A DNA stretch of 64,000 nucleotides from Hyphomicrobiales bacterium (GTDB lineage: Bacteria > Pseudomonadota > Alphaproteobacteria > Rhizobiales > Aestuariivirgaceae). Below the pieces are notes generated by a model. The model searched no databases. It was given only the letters and a program-made list of their open reading frames with translations, and was not told the DNA's origin. The translations under genes and the position numbers were made by a program. This document shows, in pieces, positions 23,608 to 32,377 of this stretch; position 1 is the stretch's first letter, and each line of letters opens with the position of its first letter. The DNA is taken from assembly GCA_016710435.1 (NCBI GenBank), contig JADJVV010000001.1, positions 2,936,501 through 3,000,500 of the forward strand, read 5' to 3'.

Positions 23608-25893
23608 ATGAGGAAATGCCGCCCGTCAAAATGGGTGCCTTGGGCAGTCGTGGGCGTCGGCCTGCCACTTCTGTGTGCAGCCCTGATCACGGACAAATCG
23701 CTGAAATCAGACGTTGTGGACAGGGCCAAGCAGACGCTGGCGGGAAGCGACCTCACAAAATGGGCCGAAATCGAGCTGGATGGCCGTATTGCCACCATCA
23801 AGGGCAAGACCACCAATGCTGCCGCTCCTGAAGAGGTCGTGAAACTGGTGGCGGGGACCTACGGCGTCCGCAAGGTTATCAATGCCACGACAGTGGAACC
23901 GCTTTCGCTGGTGGCGCCCACAATCGAATCACTGAACGCAACCGCACCCGTGGCCGAGATCAAGGGCACATGGCCGGAAGAGGCTGCCCAGAAGCTCACC
24001 GTCACCGTGGGTGAAACCGCCTATACGCTGCCCGGCAGCCCGGAATTGACCACAAGCAGCGGCAACTGGCTGTTGAAGCTGCCCGCTCCATTGGCGGAAG
24101 GCTCCTATGATGTGATGGCCAGCGCCAGTGCCGACAGCGACGGCGCAACCGTCACCCAGGCCGCCCCGTCGCCGGCCAGGGTCGTGGTGGATTTGCCCGA
24201 TCCCGTTCCGCCTCCCGCCGTTGCGGCAGCGCCGGTGGGTGCCACATGGCCCTATGCCATCACGGGAAGCTTCCCCGAAGCTGACGTCAGCCGATTCGCC
24301 GCCACCGTGGACGGCCATGAGTATGTCCTGGGTGGAGGCCCGGACCTGACGTCAGATGGCAAGGGCACCTTCAGCTTTGCCCCGTCCCAGGCCTTCGCGC
24401 CGGGCAATTATGATGTGACTTTCAGCCAGACCGACAAGTCCGGCCACGCCACCAGTGTGACGGCGGAAAAGGCGATCATCGTGCCGGCCGCGGCACCAGC
24501 GCCCGAACCGGCACCGGCGCCCGCGCCCGCACCCGTTGCGGATACCGCTGCACCCGCAGCCGCCGCCATCACGCTGGCCGACGCAGCGGCAACGGACGTC
24601 CGCACCCTGACGGGCACATGGCCGGAAGGCGATGCAACGCGCCTCGCCGCCACGCTGCAGGGACGGACCTATGTTCTCGACACCGATTCGCAGCTCACGC
24701 GCACCGGCAACCAGGCGGGAACCTTCACCTTCACGCCGGATACGGCGGGTCTTGCTCCCGGTGCATATCCGGTCGAAATCGCCACCAGCGATGCCGTGGG
24801 CAATACGGCCAAGGTGGTTGCAGAGAAGGCGATCGTGATTCCGGCGGCGGCGCCCGCACCGGCCCCCGAGCTGACTCCGGCCCCGGCACCGGAACCCGCA
24901 CCTTCACCAGCCTCGCTTGCACCGCCCACGGTGGACAAGCAGCTTGATCTGACAGGTGCACCGATTCTCCGCGGCACCTGGCCGGAGGGCGAAGGTACTT
25001 CCCTCACGATCGGACTCGCGGGCAAGACCTATGAGCTTGGCACCAGCGCCAATCTCTCGCGTGATGGCGCAGGCAAGTGGAAGCTCTTCCCCTCGGCGGC
25101 GCTGAAGGATGGCGTTTATGACGTGGTCGTCACCGCCCGCAACGGTGATGCCGAGTCGAGGGACCAGACGCTCGCAGAAATCGAAGTGGACGCCACGCTG
25201 CCGGATGCGCCGACAGTAACGGTCCACGCCTCCGATGCCGCTCCGGGAACACTCGCTGGCACTTATGATGCCAAGCGTTCCACTGCACTCAAAGTCGCCG
25301 TCCCGCAGCTCAACCTCTCCGCCGACCTCGGCGCGGAGGGCAGCGCACTCACGGCAGATGGCGAAGGCGCATGGACCCTTGCGCTGCCCAAGAGCATCGC
25401 GCCCGGCACCTATGATGTCGTGGTGACGGCAACCGACAAGCGCGGCCGCAACGTCGAGGATGCGGGGGCAGGAGAGATCGTCATCTCTGCGGCCAACGAA
25501 CCCGCGCCGAAGACGGACGCGCAGTTCGATTGCGCCGCCGTGATGACGCGCATCAACACCGTCTTCCCGATGCGCTTCATCTTTGCCCGCACCGATTTCC
25601 AGGAGCGCTTCGGCCTTTCGGTCAATCAGTATGCGGCGCTGCTGAAGGACTTGCGCTGCAGCAGCCTCAATGTTGAAGTGGGCGGCCACGCCGACGAGCG
25701 CGGCTCCGACTCCTACAACGAGGACCTCGCCGAACGCCGTGCCGCGCGCGTGCGCGACATGTTGCTCGAGGCGGGCGTGGCCAGGGAACGGCTCTCCGTT
25801 TCCAGCTACGGCGAATCGCAGCCCCTCAATGCCGGCCACGACGAAGAAGCGTGGTCCACCAACCGCCGCGTCGAAATCAAGATCTTGAAATAG
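23608..25893 (+). CDS. OmpA-family protein with BON domain and five Ig-like repeats
   Basis: The 761-residue protein has an N-terminal membrane segment (10-28), a BON-like domain (34-98), five repeats of about 78 residues (117-196, 214-292, 334-411, 453-528, 547-628), four opening with a G-S/T-W/F-P-E motif, and proline/alanine linkers (295-312, 413-436). A C-terminal OmpA domain (650-760) has GGHADERGSDSYNEDLAERRA and NRRVEI, which bind peptidoglycan. The protein probably spans from inner membrane to cell wall. The layout recalls BON-OmpA proteins such as ArfA, with added spacer repeats. Two small membrane genes follow. Confidence 0.85.
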   Translation: MRKCRPSKWVPWAVVGVGLPLLCAALITDKSLKSDVVDRAKQTLAGSDLTKWAEIELDGRIATIKGKTTNAAAPEEVVKLVAGTYGVRKVINATTVEPLSLVAPTIESLNATAPVAEIKGTWPEEAAQKLTVTVGETAYTLPGSPELTTSSGNWLLKLPAPLAEGSYDVMASASADSDGATVTQAAPSPARVVVDLPDPVPPPAVAAAPVGATWPYAITGSFPEADVSRFAATVDGHEYVLGGGPDLTSDGKGTFSFAPSQAFAPGNYDVTFSQTDKSGHATSVTAEKAIIVPAAAPAPEPAPAPAPAPVADTAAPAAAAITLADAAATDVRTLTGTWPEGDATRLAATLQGRTYVLDTDSQLTRTGNQAGTFTFTPDTAGLAPGAYPVEIATSDAVGNTAKVVAEKAIVIPAAAPAPAPELTPAPAPEPAPSPASLAPPTVDKQLDLTGAPILRGTWPEGEGTSLTIGLAGKTYELGTSANLSRDGAGKWKLFPSAALKDGVYDVVVTARNGDAESRDQTLAEIEVDATLPDAPTVTVHASDAAPGTLAGTYDAKRSTALKVAVPQLNLSADLGAEGSALTADGEGAWTLALPKSIAPGTYDVVVTATDKRGRNVEDAGAGEIVISAANEPAPKTDAQFDCAAVMTRINTVFPMRFIFARTDFQERFGLSVNQYAALLKDLRCSSLNVEVGGHADERGSDSYNEDLAERRAARVRDMLLEAGVARERLSVSSYGESQPLNAGHDEEAWSTNRRVEIKILK

Positions 25894-25902
25894 GAAAACG
25901 CC

Positions 25903-26034
25903 ATGTTTGACCTGTACAGCAACGGCTTCTGGACCATCATCGACAATCACTGGATTTGGCTGCTTGTGGCATTCGCCATCGGCATTTTCATCGGCTGGAA
26001 AACCTGCGAGCAGGTTCCGGACCGGAACGCCTGA
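25903..26034 (+). CDS. 43-residue single-span membrane protein
   Basis: The frame ATG 25903 to TGA 26034 encodes 43 residues with aromatic start MFDLYSNGFWTIIDNHWIW, a hydrophobic span (LLVAFAIGIFIGW) and a polar end KTCEQVPDRNA. It begins 9 bases after the OmpA-family stop, with GGAAAA as weak ribosome site, and ends 17 bases before the next gene. The position inside a tight three-gene run supports it; no family was recognised. Confidence 0.65.
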   Translation: MFDLYSNGFWTIIDNHWIWLLVAFAIGIFIGWKTCEQVPDRNA

Positions 26035-26051
26035 GCAGGGGAGACTGAATC

Positions 26052-26741
26052 ATGTTGCATTATCTGATCGAACTCGCCCTCCTGCTGCTGGCAGCCTACA
26101 TCGCCGGCGCCTGCGTGGGTTGCCTCCTGCGCAAACTCTTCGGCTCTGAGGCAAGCGCAGACGCAACGGTGACGGAGGCAGCGGTGGATGAACCCGTTGC
26201 ACCCGTTGCCGCCACCCTTGCCGCAGCACCCGCCGTGGCAGCGGCAGTAACCATGGCAGAGCGCCCGGCACCCGCGCCGGCGGCTCCGGTCGCAGCACAG
26301 GTGGAACGTGTTGCGCCACCACCGCCACCTCCGCCGCCGGTCGCGGCAGCACCCGCTCCCGCTCCCGTGCAACACAGCGCAGTACCTGCGCCGCTCGCCG
26401 CAACGGGCAAGATGGAACGTCCGAAGGGAATCGCAGCCGCCCGTGGTGGCAAGGCGGACAATCTTCAGCGCATCAGCGGCATCGGCCCGAAGAACGAGAA
26501 GATCCTGCACAGTCTTGGCTTCTTCCACTTCGACCAGATCGGCGCGTGGACCCGCGAGCAGGTGGCGTGGGTGGACGACCATCTCCGTTTCAACGGCCGC
26601 ATCGCCCGCGAAGAGTGGATCAAGCAGGCCCGCCTGCTCGCCGATGGCAAGGACGCAGAGTTCACCAGGCTTTACGGTACGGGTGGCCTCAAGAATCGCG
26701 AAGGCGACAAGCTGTCAGGCAGCCGCACGCGCCGCACCTGA
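26052..26741 (+). CDS. Membrane-anchored proline-rich protein with HhH-like domain
   Basis: The 229-residue protein has an N-terminal membrane helix (about 4-26), a long Ala/Pro linker with eight consecutive prolines (about 40-120), and a C-terminal domain DNLQRISGIGPKNEKILHSLGFFHFDQIGAW (136-166). This helix-hairpin-helix-like domain is the one found as a C-terminal extension on NuoE and ribosomal protein L21 in alphaproteobacteria. Its binding partner is unknown. A GGGGAGACTGAATC ribosome site precedes ATG 26052. A terminator follows. Confidence 0.8.
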   Translation: MLHYLIELALLLLAAYIAGACVGCLLRKLFGSEASADATVTEAAVDEPVAPVAATLAAAPAVAAAVTMAERPAPAPAAPVAAQVERVAPPPPPPPPVAAAPAPAPVQHSAVPAPLAATGKMERPKGIAAARGGKADNLQRISGIGPKNEKILHSLGFFHFDQIGAWTREQVAWVDDHLRFNGRIAREEWIKQARLLADGKDAEFTRLYGTGGLKNREGDKLSGSRTRRT

Positions 26742-26765
26742 ACATCATCCGTTCACGGATAAAGG

Positions 26766-26796
26766 AAGGGCCGGTTTTACCGGCCCTTTTCCTTTT
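26766..26796. terminator. Terminator shared by converging genes
   Basis: AAGGGCCGGT (26766-26775) and ACCGGCCCTT (26779-26788) form a tight stem, followed by TTCCTTTTC on the plus strand. It ends the OmpA-family operon and overlaps the last codons of the converging hydrolase gene. Confidence 0.85.
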
Positions 26797-27652
26797 CATC
26801 CACACGGTCGAGCCAGCGCGCCAGGGCCGCAACACTTTCCGCTTCGTCGAGAAACGGCACGTGGCCCCGGTCGGGAATGTCGACGGCTTCGCTTTGCGGA
26901 AGCATTTCGCACAGGCGCTTGACCGTTGAACGCGACAACAAGTCCGATCCGGCCCCGCGCAAACACGTCACCGGCTTGTCGGCGAGGGCTGGCAACAGGT
27001 CCCAGAGATCCGGCACTTTGCCGGCGTCGATATCTGCCCGCGATGGCAATATGGCCGCAAGCCGTATGTCGTAGTGTGGCGCAATTCGTCCGTCACGCCT
27101 GAGCACATAGGCACGCTGCACCGCCGCCAGCCATTGCTCATGCGTGACGTTGGCAAATCCTGGTGCGGTCGCGGCATAAGCCCGTGCGGCCGAATCCCAA
27201 TCCGCGAAGGCCACGTCCCGTCCAACGTAACCCGCCATGCGGATCAGGCTGGCAGGCTCGATGTGTGGCCCGATGTCGTTGAGACACAGGCCCGCGAGCG
27301 TGGCTGGAGCAACAGCGGCCATGAGCATGCCGACAATGCCACCCCGCGAAGTGCCCAGCAGGGCCACGCGCCCAACACCGAGGGCTCTCAGCACCTCCAG
27401 CGTATCGGCAAGTTCCACCTGCGGCGCATAGGTGGTGGCGTCGGCAGCAGCGTCCGAGAGACCGCGGCCCCGGAAATCAACCGTTATCACTGAGCGGTCA
27501 GGGGCAAAGCGCGAGACGACAGGGTCGAAGTCGCGGCCATTGCGTGTGAGTCCGGGAAGGCAGAGCAGGGGAACGCCACTGCCGCCGCCATGCTGCGCCA
27601 CGTAAATGCGTGTGCCATCAGCGGCAGGGACATGCCTGCGGGCCACGGGCAT
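26777..27652 (-). CDS. Alpha/beta hydrolase
   Basis: The 291-residue protein is an alpha/beta-hydrolase with VPLLCLPGLTRNGRDF (oxyanion region), VDFRGRGLSD, nucleophile elbow LLGTSRGGIVG (S102) and a late DRGHVPFLDE with the catalytic His. It has no signal peptide, so it is cytoplasmic; substrate unknown. Its start overlaps the transglycosylase stop in TGATG, so the two are translationally coupled. Confidence 0.87.
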   Translation of the reverse strand: MPVARRHVPAADGTRIYVAQHGGGSGVPLLCLPGLTRNGRDFDPVVSRFAPDRSVITVDFRGRGLSDAAADATTYAPQVELADTLEVLRALGVGRVALLGTSRGGIVGMLMAAVAPATLAGLCLNDIGPHIEPASLIRMAGYVGRDVAFADWDSAARAYAATAPGFANVTHEQWLAAVQRAYVLRRDGRIAPHYDIRLAAILPSRADIDAGKVPDLWDLLPALADKPVTCLRGAGSDLLSRSTVKRLCEMLPQSEAVDIPDRGHVPFLDEAESVAALARWLDRVDEKEKGR

Positions 27653-29742
27653 CAATCGCAGCCGGTGATCAGCGCCTTGATCGAGCCGCCGCTGCACCCG
27701 GTGTTCTCGGCGGTGGTGGGCGAGGTGGAGGCCACCGTCATTTCGCCGGGCGTGCCACGCATCAGGTCCGCCGTCATCGGCCGCACCGTCTTTGGCGCCA
27801 GGCGCGAACGGTAGACGTGGAGATTCTGCAGCACCTTCTGAACGTATTGGCGTGTTTCCTGGAACGGAATCGATTCAACCCAGTCGATCGGATCAACCTG
27901 GCCCGAGCGCAGGTCGCCGAATTCAGCGACCCACTCGCGGGCGCGCCGCGGGCCGGCGTTGTAGGCCACGAGCGTCAGCACATAGCTGCCGCCAAAATCG
28001 TCGATGAGGTCGCCGAGATGTGCCGCGCCAAGCTTCACGTTGTAGGCGGGATCACCCTTCAGCTTGCCGGGCGCGAAGGCCACGCCGTACTGGCGCGCGA
28101 TCAGCTTTGCCGTACCGGGCATCAACTGCATGAGGCCTTGTGCGCCCACCTTGCTGCCTGCATTCGGATCGAATTCGCTTTCCTGGCGGGAGAGACCGAA
28201 CACCAGCGCCTTTTCCACTGGCTTGCCCATCTGCTTCCAGTCGGGAAGACCGCGGACCGGATAGGAGTAGCTGTCGATGTCAAGGTTGCGTTGGCCCGCG
28301 GCCTTGGCAAGGCGGAGCGCCATGGTGGTGCCGCCGAACTGGTGGACCACGGAGGCTGCCGCATTCATCTCCGGCAGCGAACCGAAGCGGCTGGAGATTG
28401 ACCACAGGAACATGTTGAGCTGCGACTTGTCAGCGGCCTGCGCCATGATGCGGAAGGCGCGCATGACTTCGTCACGGTCCACAGCGGCGCGGGCACCGGA
28501 TGTTGTGTCACCGCTCTCAATGCTCTCCGGCACATTGCCCATGCCGATTTTCTCACGCGCCAGCTGGCCGTAATAGATCGTGGAAAACTGCGACGCGACC
28601 TTGTAGGCGCTGCGGGCATTGCCCTTGTCGCCTGCGGCTTCATGGGTGCGCCCGATCCAGTAGGCGGCGCGCGCCTTTTCCGTGCGGGTTGGTGCGATCT
28701 GCTGCAGGTTGGTGAAATGGCGCATCGCCGTGTCCGGCTTGTTCAGATAGCGCAGTGCAATCCAGCCCGAGAGGAATTCGGCTTCCACGGCGGCATCGCC
28801 ACTGGTGAGGCCATGCTGGGCGGCAATCTGGTAGCCGGTCGTCCATGTGTCACGGTGCGTCGGGCCAACGGAGCGGCGCGCCAGGATACGGCGTTCCGTC
28901 CACCACGCCTCGGGATCACCCATGTCGGCAGCAGTCGTCGGGGCAGCAGCGAGAATCGCGCGCGCCTTGCCGAACTTCTCCATGCGCCGGTAATAGCGCG
29001 CCAATGCATACCGCAAGGCCGGGATGCTGCGGTTGCCCGAGGACAACGCGGCATACTGCTTGTCAGCGCCACCTGTGCCGCGCAGCAATCCCTGCGCCAC
29101 CTTGGCGATATTGACGTAGCCCGAACCCATGCGTTTGGCATGGGAGACGGCAGCGGCGGAATTCTGCGCGTAGATGAGCTGCCACAGGCGGCGGCGGTAA
29201 TCCGCTTCCGAGAGTGCTGAACCAAATTCACGGATGGCGGCGGCTTCCACCGCATCGTCCATGTCCGGGTTGACCCAGGCACGCATCAGGGCCCCGCGGG
29301 CCGTCTGCTGGTCGCCAGCCGCATAGGCCGCGCGGCAAAGGGCCATGTGGCCGTAGGACGTAAAGGGCTTGCGCTGGGCGAAATGGGCCATCACTTCCGG
29401 CCCATTTGCGCCGCTTTCGAACAGGGCCTGCTCGGCGCGCTTGAGAAGCGTCTCGGTCAGCGGCCACTTCGGCGCTGCCTCGAGGAAATTCATGATGCGG
29501 CTGTAACCGGCCTTCGCGCCCTTGTCGCGAAGGAACAGGAGTTCCACCAGCTTTACCGCGGCAGGGTCGCCGGATTGGCGGGCCAGGTTGCCGGCCGTCA
29601 CGTAGTCGTCCTTCAGGGCAGCGCGCACGGCATCCACGGCAGGCGCGGCAACCGCGGGCAGGGCGCTGAAGGGCAGCGCGACAGCGGCGGAGGCGGCCAT
29701 GAGGCCTTTCAGGAAATGGCGGCGGCTGACATCTGGCGTCAC
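27652..29742 (-). CDS. Soluble lytic murein transglycosylase, Tat-exported
   Basis: The 696-residue protein has a twin-arginine signal (SRRHFLKGLMAASAAVALPF), a long helical superhelix and a C-terminal SLT domain: LSRQESEFDPNAGSKVGAQG (catalytic Glu about 521), MQLMPGTAK and LVAYNAGPRRAREW. It cleaves peptidoglycan glycan strands with anhydro-muramyl products. GTG 29742 is chosen because AAGGAGC lies 8 bases before it and the Tat motif follows closely; longer frames upstream lack such a site. Tat export is unusual for Slt, which normally uses Sec. The hydrolase gene overlaps its stop. Confidence 0.9.
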   Translation of the reverse strand: MTPDVSRRHFLKGLMAASAAVALPFSALPAVAAPAVDAVRAALKDDYVTAGNLARQSGDPAAVKLVELLFLRDKGAKAGYSRIMNFLEAAPKWPLTETLLKRAEQALFESGANGPEVMAHFAQRKPFTSYGHMALCRAAYAAGDQQTARGALMRAWVNPDMDDAVEAAAIREFGSALSEADYRRRLWQLIYAQNSAAAVSHAKRMGSGYVNIAKVAQGLLRGTGGADKQYAALSSGNRSIPALRYALARYYRRMEKFGKARAILAAAPTTAADMGDPEAWWTERRILARRSVGPTHRDTWTTGYQIAAQHGLTSGDAAVEAEFLSGWIALRYLNKPDTAMRHFTNLQQIAPTRTEKARAAYWIGRTHEAAGDKGNARSAYKVASQFSTIYYGQLAREKIGMGNVPESIESGDTTSGARAAVDRDEVMRAFRIMAQAADKSQLNMFLWSISSRFGSLPEMNAAASVVHQFGGTTMALRLAKAAGQRNLDIDSYSYPVRGLPDWKQMGKPVEKALVFGLSRQESEFDPNAGSKVGAQGLMQLMPGTAKLIARQYGVAFAPGKLKGDPAYNVKLGAAHLGDLIDDFGGSYVLTLVAYNAGPRRAREWVAEFGDLRSGQVDPIDWVESIPFQETRQYVQKVLQNLHVYRSRLAPKTVRPMTADLMRGTPGEMTVASTSPTTAENTGCSGGSIKALITGCD

Positions 29743-29956
29743 GCGGGGTTGCTCCTTCAAATGGCGTTCGTACACCGGATTGGTGGCGGGTAAAGACCAA
29801 TTGCGACGGGTTTTGGGCACCAGCCAACACCCATCCGCCTTTGCTTGCCGCAACTCTGGCGAACGACTATGGTGCCGCGCGAACCGGAATCCGCAGCGGC
29901 CAAGAGGCAGATTAGCGAGGGGCTGGTTTCCAATCTGTTAACCATAGGGGTTTGCC

Positions 29957-30838
29957 GTGAAGTTCCAGGGATCTTTCCCAGCCTTGATTACGCCGATGAA
30001 GAATGGTGCCGTTGACGAGGCGGCTTACCGCAAATTCGTGGCGTGGCACATCAAGGAAGGCAGCCACGGCCTCGTTCCCGTTGGCACAACCGGAGAGAGC
30101 CCCACGGTCACGCCGGCCGAACACAAGCGCCTCATCGAAATCTGCGTGGAAGAAGCCCGCGGCAAAGTTCCGGTGATTGCAGGTGCCGGCTCCAACAACA
30201 CGGCCGAAGCCATTGAATATGCCGCCCATGCCAAGAAGGCCGGTGCCGATGCCGCTCTGATTGTCGTTCCGTATTACAACAAGCCGACGCAAGAGGGCAT
30301 CTACCAGCACTATCGTGCCATCGCGAAGGCCGTGGACATTCCGATCTTTGTCTACAACGTGCCGGGCCGCACCGTCGCCAACTGCTCGGTCGAAACACTC
30401 GACCGCCTCGCCAAGGACTGCAAGAACATCATCGGCACGAAGGATGCCTCCGCCGATCTCACGCGCCCCTCGCGCCAGCGCCTGATGACGGGCGAGAACT
30501 TCATCCAGCTTTCGGGCGAAGATGGCACGGCTTTGGGCTTCAACGCCCATGGTGGCGTGGGCTGCATTTCAGTCACGGCCAATGTGGCGCCCAGCCTTTG
30601 CGCGCAGCTGCAGGAGGCAACGCTCGCCGGTGATTACAGGAAGGCGATTGCCTTGCAGGACCGGCTCATGCCGCTGCATCACGCGCTCTTCGTGGAAACC
30701 AATCCGGGCCCGATCAAGTATGCCGTGAGCCTGCTCGGCCACTGCACGCCGGAAGCCCGCCTGCCCATGGTGCCCGTCTCGGACTCAACCAAGCAGATGG
30801 TCCGTGATGCCATGGTGCACGCCGGCTTGCTGAACTGA
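29957..30838 (+). CDS. dapA: 4-hydroxy-tetrahydrodipicolinate synthase
   Basis: The 293-residue enzyme condenses pyruvate and aspartate semialdehyde in lysine and diaminopimelate synthesis. It shows GLVPVGTTGESPTV, PYYNKPTQEGIYQHYRAIA, YNVPGRT (Y133) and NIIGTKDAS with the Schiff-base lysine K162. The start codon is GTG; upstream AGGGGTTTGCC acts as ribosome site. It leads a run dapA-smpB-peroxiredoxin-folK, with smpB beginning 1 base after its stop. Confidence 0.97.
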   Translation: MKFQGSFPALITPMKNGAVDEAAYRKFVAWHIKEGSHGLVPVGTTGESPTVTPAEHKRLIEICVEEARGKVPVIAGAGSNNTAEAIEYAAHAKKAGADAALIVVPYYNKPTQEGIYQHYRAIAKAVDIPIFVYNVPGRTVANCSVETLDRLAKDCKNIIGTKDASADLTRPSRQRLMTGENFIQLSGEDGTALGFNAHGGVGCISVTANVAPSLCAQLQEATLAGDYRKAIALQDRLMPLHHALFVETNPGPIKYAVSLLGHCTPEARLPMVPVSDSTKQMVRDAMVHAGLLN

Positions 30839-30839
30839 G

Positions 30840-31337
30840 ATGTCGTCCAAGAGTGGTGGCGCGAAGACGTCGCGCGCCCAGCCAGGCATTACCGTCAAGG
30901 GTGACAACCGCCGCGCCCGGTACGATTACGAGCTCATCGAGAAATTCGAAGCCGGAATCGAACTGAAAGGCTCGGAGGTGAAGTCGTTGCGCACAGGCCA
31001 CGTCAACCTCGGCGAGGCCTATGCTGCGATGAAGGGCAACGAGCTGTTCCTCATCAACTCCAACATCCCGGAGTATCGCGAGGCGAACCGCTTCAACCAT
31101 GAGCCGAAACGCCCGCGCCGCCTGCTGTTGCACCGCAAGCAGATCGACCGTCTGTCCGTGGGCATCCTGCGCGAGGGTCTCACCATCGTGCCGCTCAAGA
31201 TCTTTTTCAATCCGCGCGGCCGGGTGAAGATCGATATCGCGCTCGCTCGCGGCAAGAAGCTCACCGACAAGCGCGAGACCATCAAGGCGCGCGATTGGAA
31301 CCGCGAGAAGTCGCGCCTGCTGCGCGACCGCGGCTGA
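30840..31337 (+). CDS. smpB: SsrA-binding protein
   Basis: The 165-residue protein is SmpB, the tmRNA partner in ribosome rescue: RRARYDYELIEKFEAGIELKGSEVKSLR, NLGEAYA, PYxI-type PKRPRRLLLHRKQI and the basic C-terminal tail TDKRETIKARDWNREKSRLLRD. dapA followed by smpB is the usual alphaproteobacterial order. The tmRNA gene itself is not in the window. Confidence 0.97.
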   Translation: MSSKSGGAKTSRAQPGITVKGDNRRARYDYELIEKFEAGIELKGSEVKSLRTGHVNLGEAYAAMKGNELFLINSNIPEYREANRFNHEPKRPRRLLLHRKQIDRLSVGILREGLTIVPLKIFFNPRGRVKIDIALARGKKLTDKRETIKARDWNREKSRLLRDRG

Positions 31338-31347
31338 GGCGCGCGCC

Positions 31348-31833
31348 ATGCGCCTTCCCGACGTCGATCTTCCGTCCACGGACGATACGCGCGTCAACCC
31401 CGGCCTCATCCGGGGCAGGGCAGTGATCTACGTCTATCCCTACACCGGCAAACCCGGCGTTCCCGATCCGCCGGGCTGGGACAGCATCTTCGGCGCGCAC
31501 GGCTCGACACCTCAATCTCTCGCTTATTCAATGATCTATCCGGAATTCCGGAAGCTTTCCGTGAAGCTGTACGGGCTGAGCAATCAGGATACGGCCTGGC
31601 AGAAGGATTTCGTCACCCGCAATCATCTCAGCTTTCCGCTGCTGTCAGATCAGGCGGGAGATTTTGCCGGCGCGGTGCCCTTGGCCACCTTCCGCGCTGG
31701 CGAACAGGCCTATTATGTGCGGCGCAGCTTCCTGGTGGAGAATGGCGAAGTCCTCTTCGACCGCCAGCATGTGATGCCACCTGAGGAGGACGCCCGTGTT
31801 CTCCTCGCCGAAGCCGTGCGGCGCTGGTCATGA
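31348..31833 (+). CDS. Peroxiredoxin-family protein lacking all cysteines
   Basis: The 161-residue protein has the thioredoxin-fold peroxiredoxin pattern YVYPYTGKPGVPDPPGWDSI, then GAHGSTPQSLA where relatives have GARGCTPQSC, and later GLSNQDTAWQKDF and FPLLSD. No cysteine is present anywhere, so the normal thiol peroxidase reaction is impossible. Ser replaces the peroxidatic Cys (codon TCG). The frame is clean and overlaps folK by four bases (ATGA), so the gene is likely expressed. It may be a binding, chaperone or regulatory relic. Confidence 0.82.
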   Translation: MRLPDVDLPSTDDTRVNPGLIRGRAVIYVYPYTGKPGVPDPPGWDSIFGAHGSTPQSLAYSMIYPEFRKLSVKLYGLSNQDTAWQKDFVTRNHLSFPLLSDQAGDFAGAVPLATFRAGEQAYYVRRSFLVENGEVLFDRQHVMPPEEDARVLLAEAVRRWS

Positions 31834-32321
31834 TCCTGGTGGCGCTTGGCAGCAACATGTCAGGTCCCTGGGGCACGCCCCGGCAGACGGTTGAACGCGC
31901 GCTGGCAGCCCTGAACCACGGGCCCATTCGTTTGGTGAAAGCCTCGCCGCTGCTGGTCACGGCACCCTTCGGCGTCACCAACCAGCCGCCGTTCGTCAAT
32001 GCTGGGGCGTTGATCGACACGCATCTCTCGCCGGATGCCCTGATGCGGCGGCTGCACATGATCGAGCGCACGGCTGGCCGGCAACGCCGCCAGCGCTGGG
32101 GACCGCGCACCCTCGATCTTGATCTGCTGGACTACCACGGTCTCGTCCGTCACAAGCGAACACAATCCATCCGCCCATTGGTTCTGCCGCATCCCGGCAT
32201 CGGCGAACGGCTGTTCGTTCTGGAACCGCTTGAGCAGGTGGCGCCACGCTGGCGCCACCCCTTAACCAAAGAAACCGCCGCGTTCACCATTCGCAAACTA
32301 CGCCGCTTAAACGGCGCTTAA
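31830..32321 (+). CDS. folK: Hydroxymethyl-dihydropterin pyrophosphokinase
   Basis: The 163-residue enzyme transfers pyrophosphate to 6-hydroxymethyl-7,8-dihydropterin in folate synthesis. It has VALGSNMSGPWG at the start, PFGVTNQPPFVNAG, and the HPPK signature QRWGPRTLDLDLLDY, then LPHPGIGERLFVLEPL. Its ATG overlaps the stop of the peroxiredoxin-like gene. folP and folB are not adjacent, though in many rhizobia they are. Confidence 0.95.
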   Translation: MILVALGSNMSGPWGTPRQTVERALAALNHGPIRLVKASPLLVTAPFGVTNQPPFVNAGALIDTHLSPDALMRRLHMIERTAGRQRRQRWGPRTLDLDLLDYHGLVRHKRTQSIRPLVLPHPGIGERLFVLEPLEQVAPRWRHPLTKETAAFTIRKLRRLNGA

Positions 32322-32377
32322 GGGCGCTCCTTCACCATGCGGGGCAGTCCGGTATCCTTGCCGGGCGCAGGTGGATC

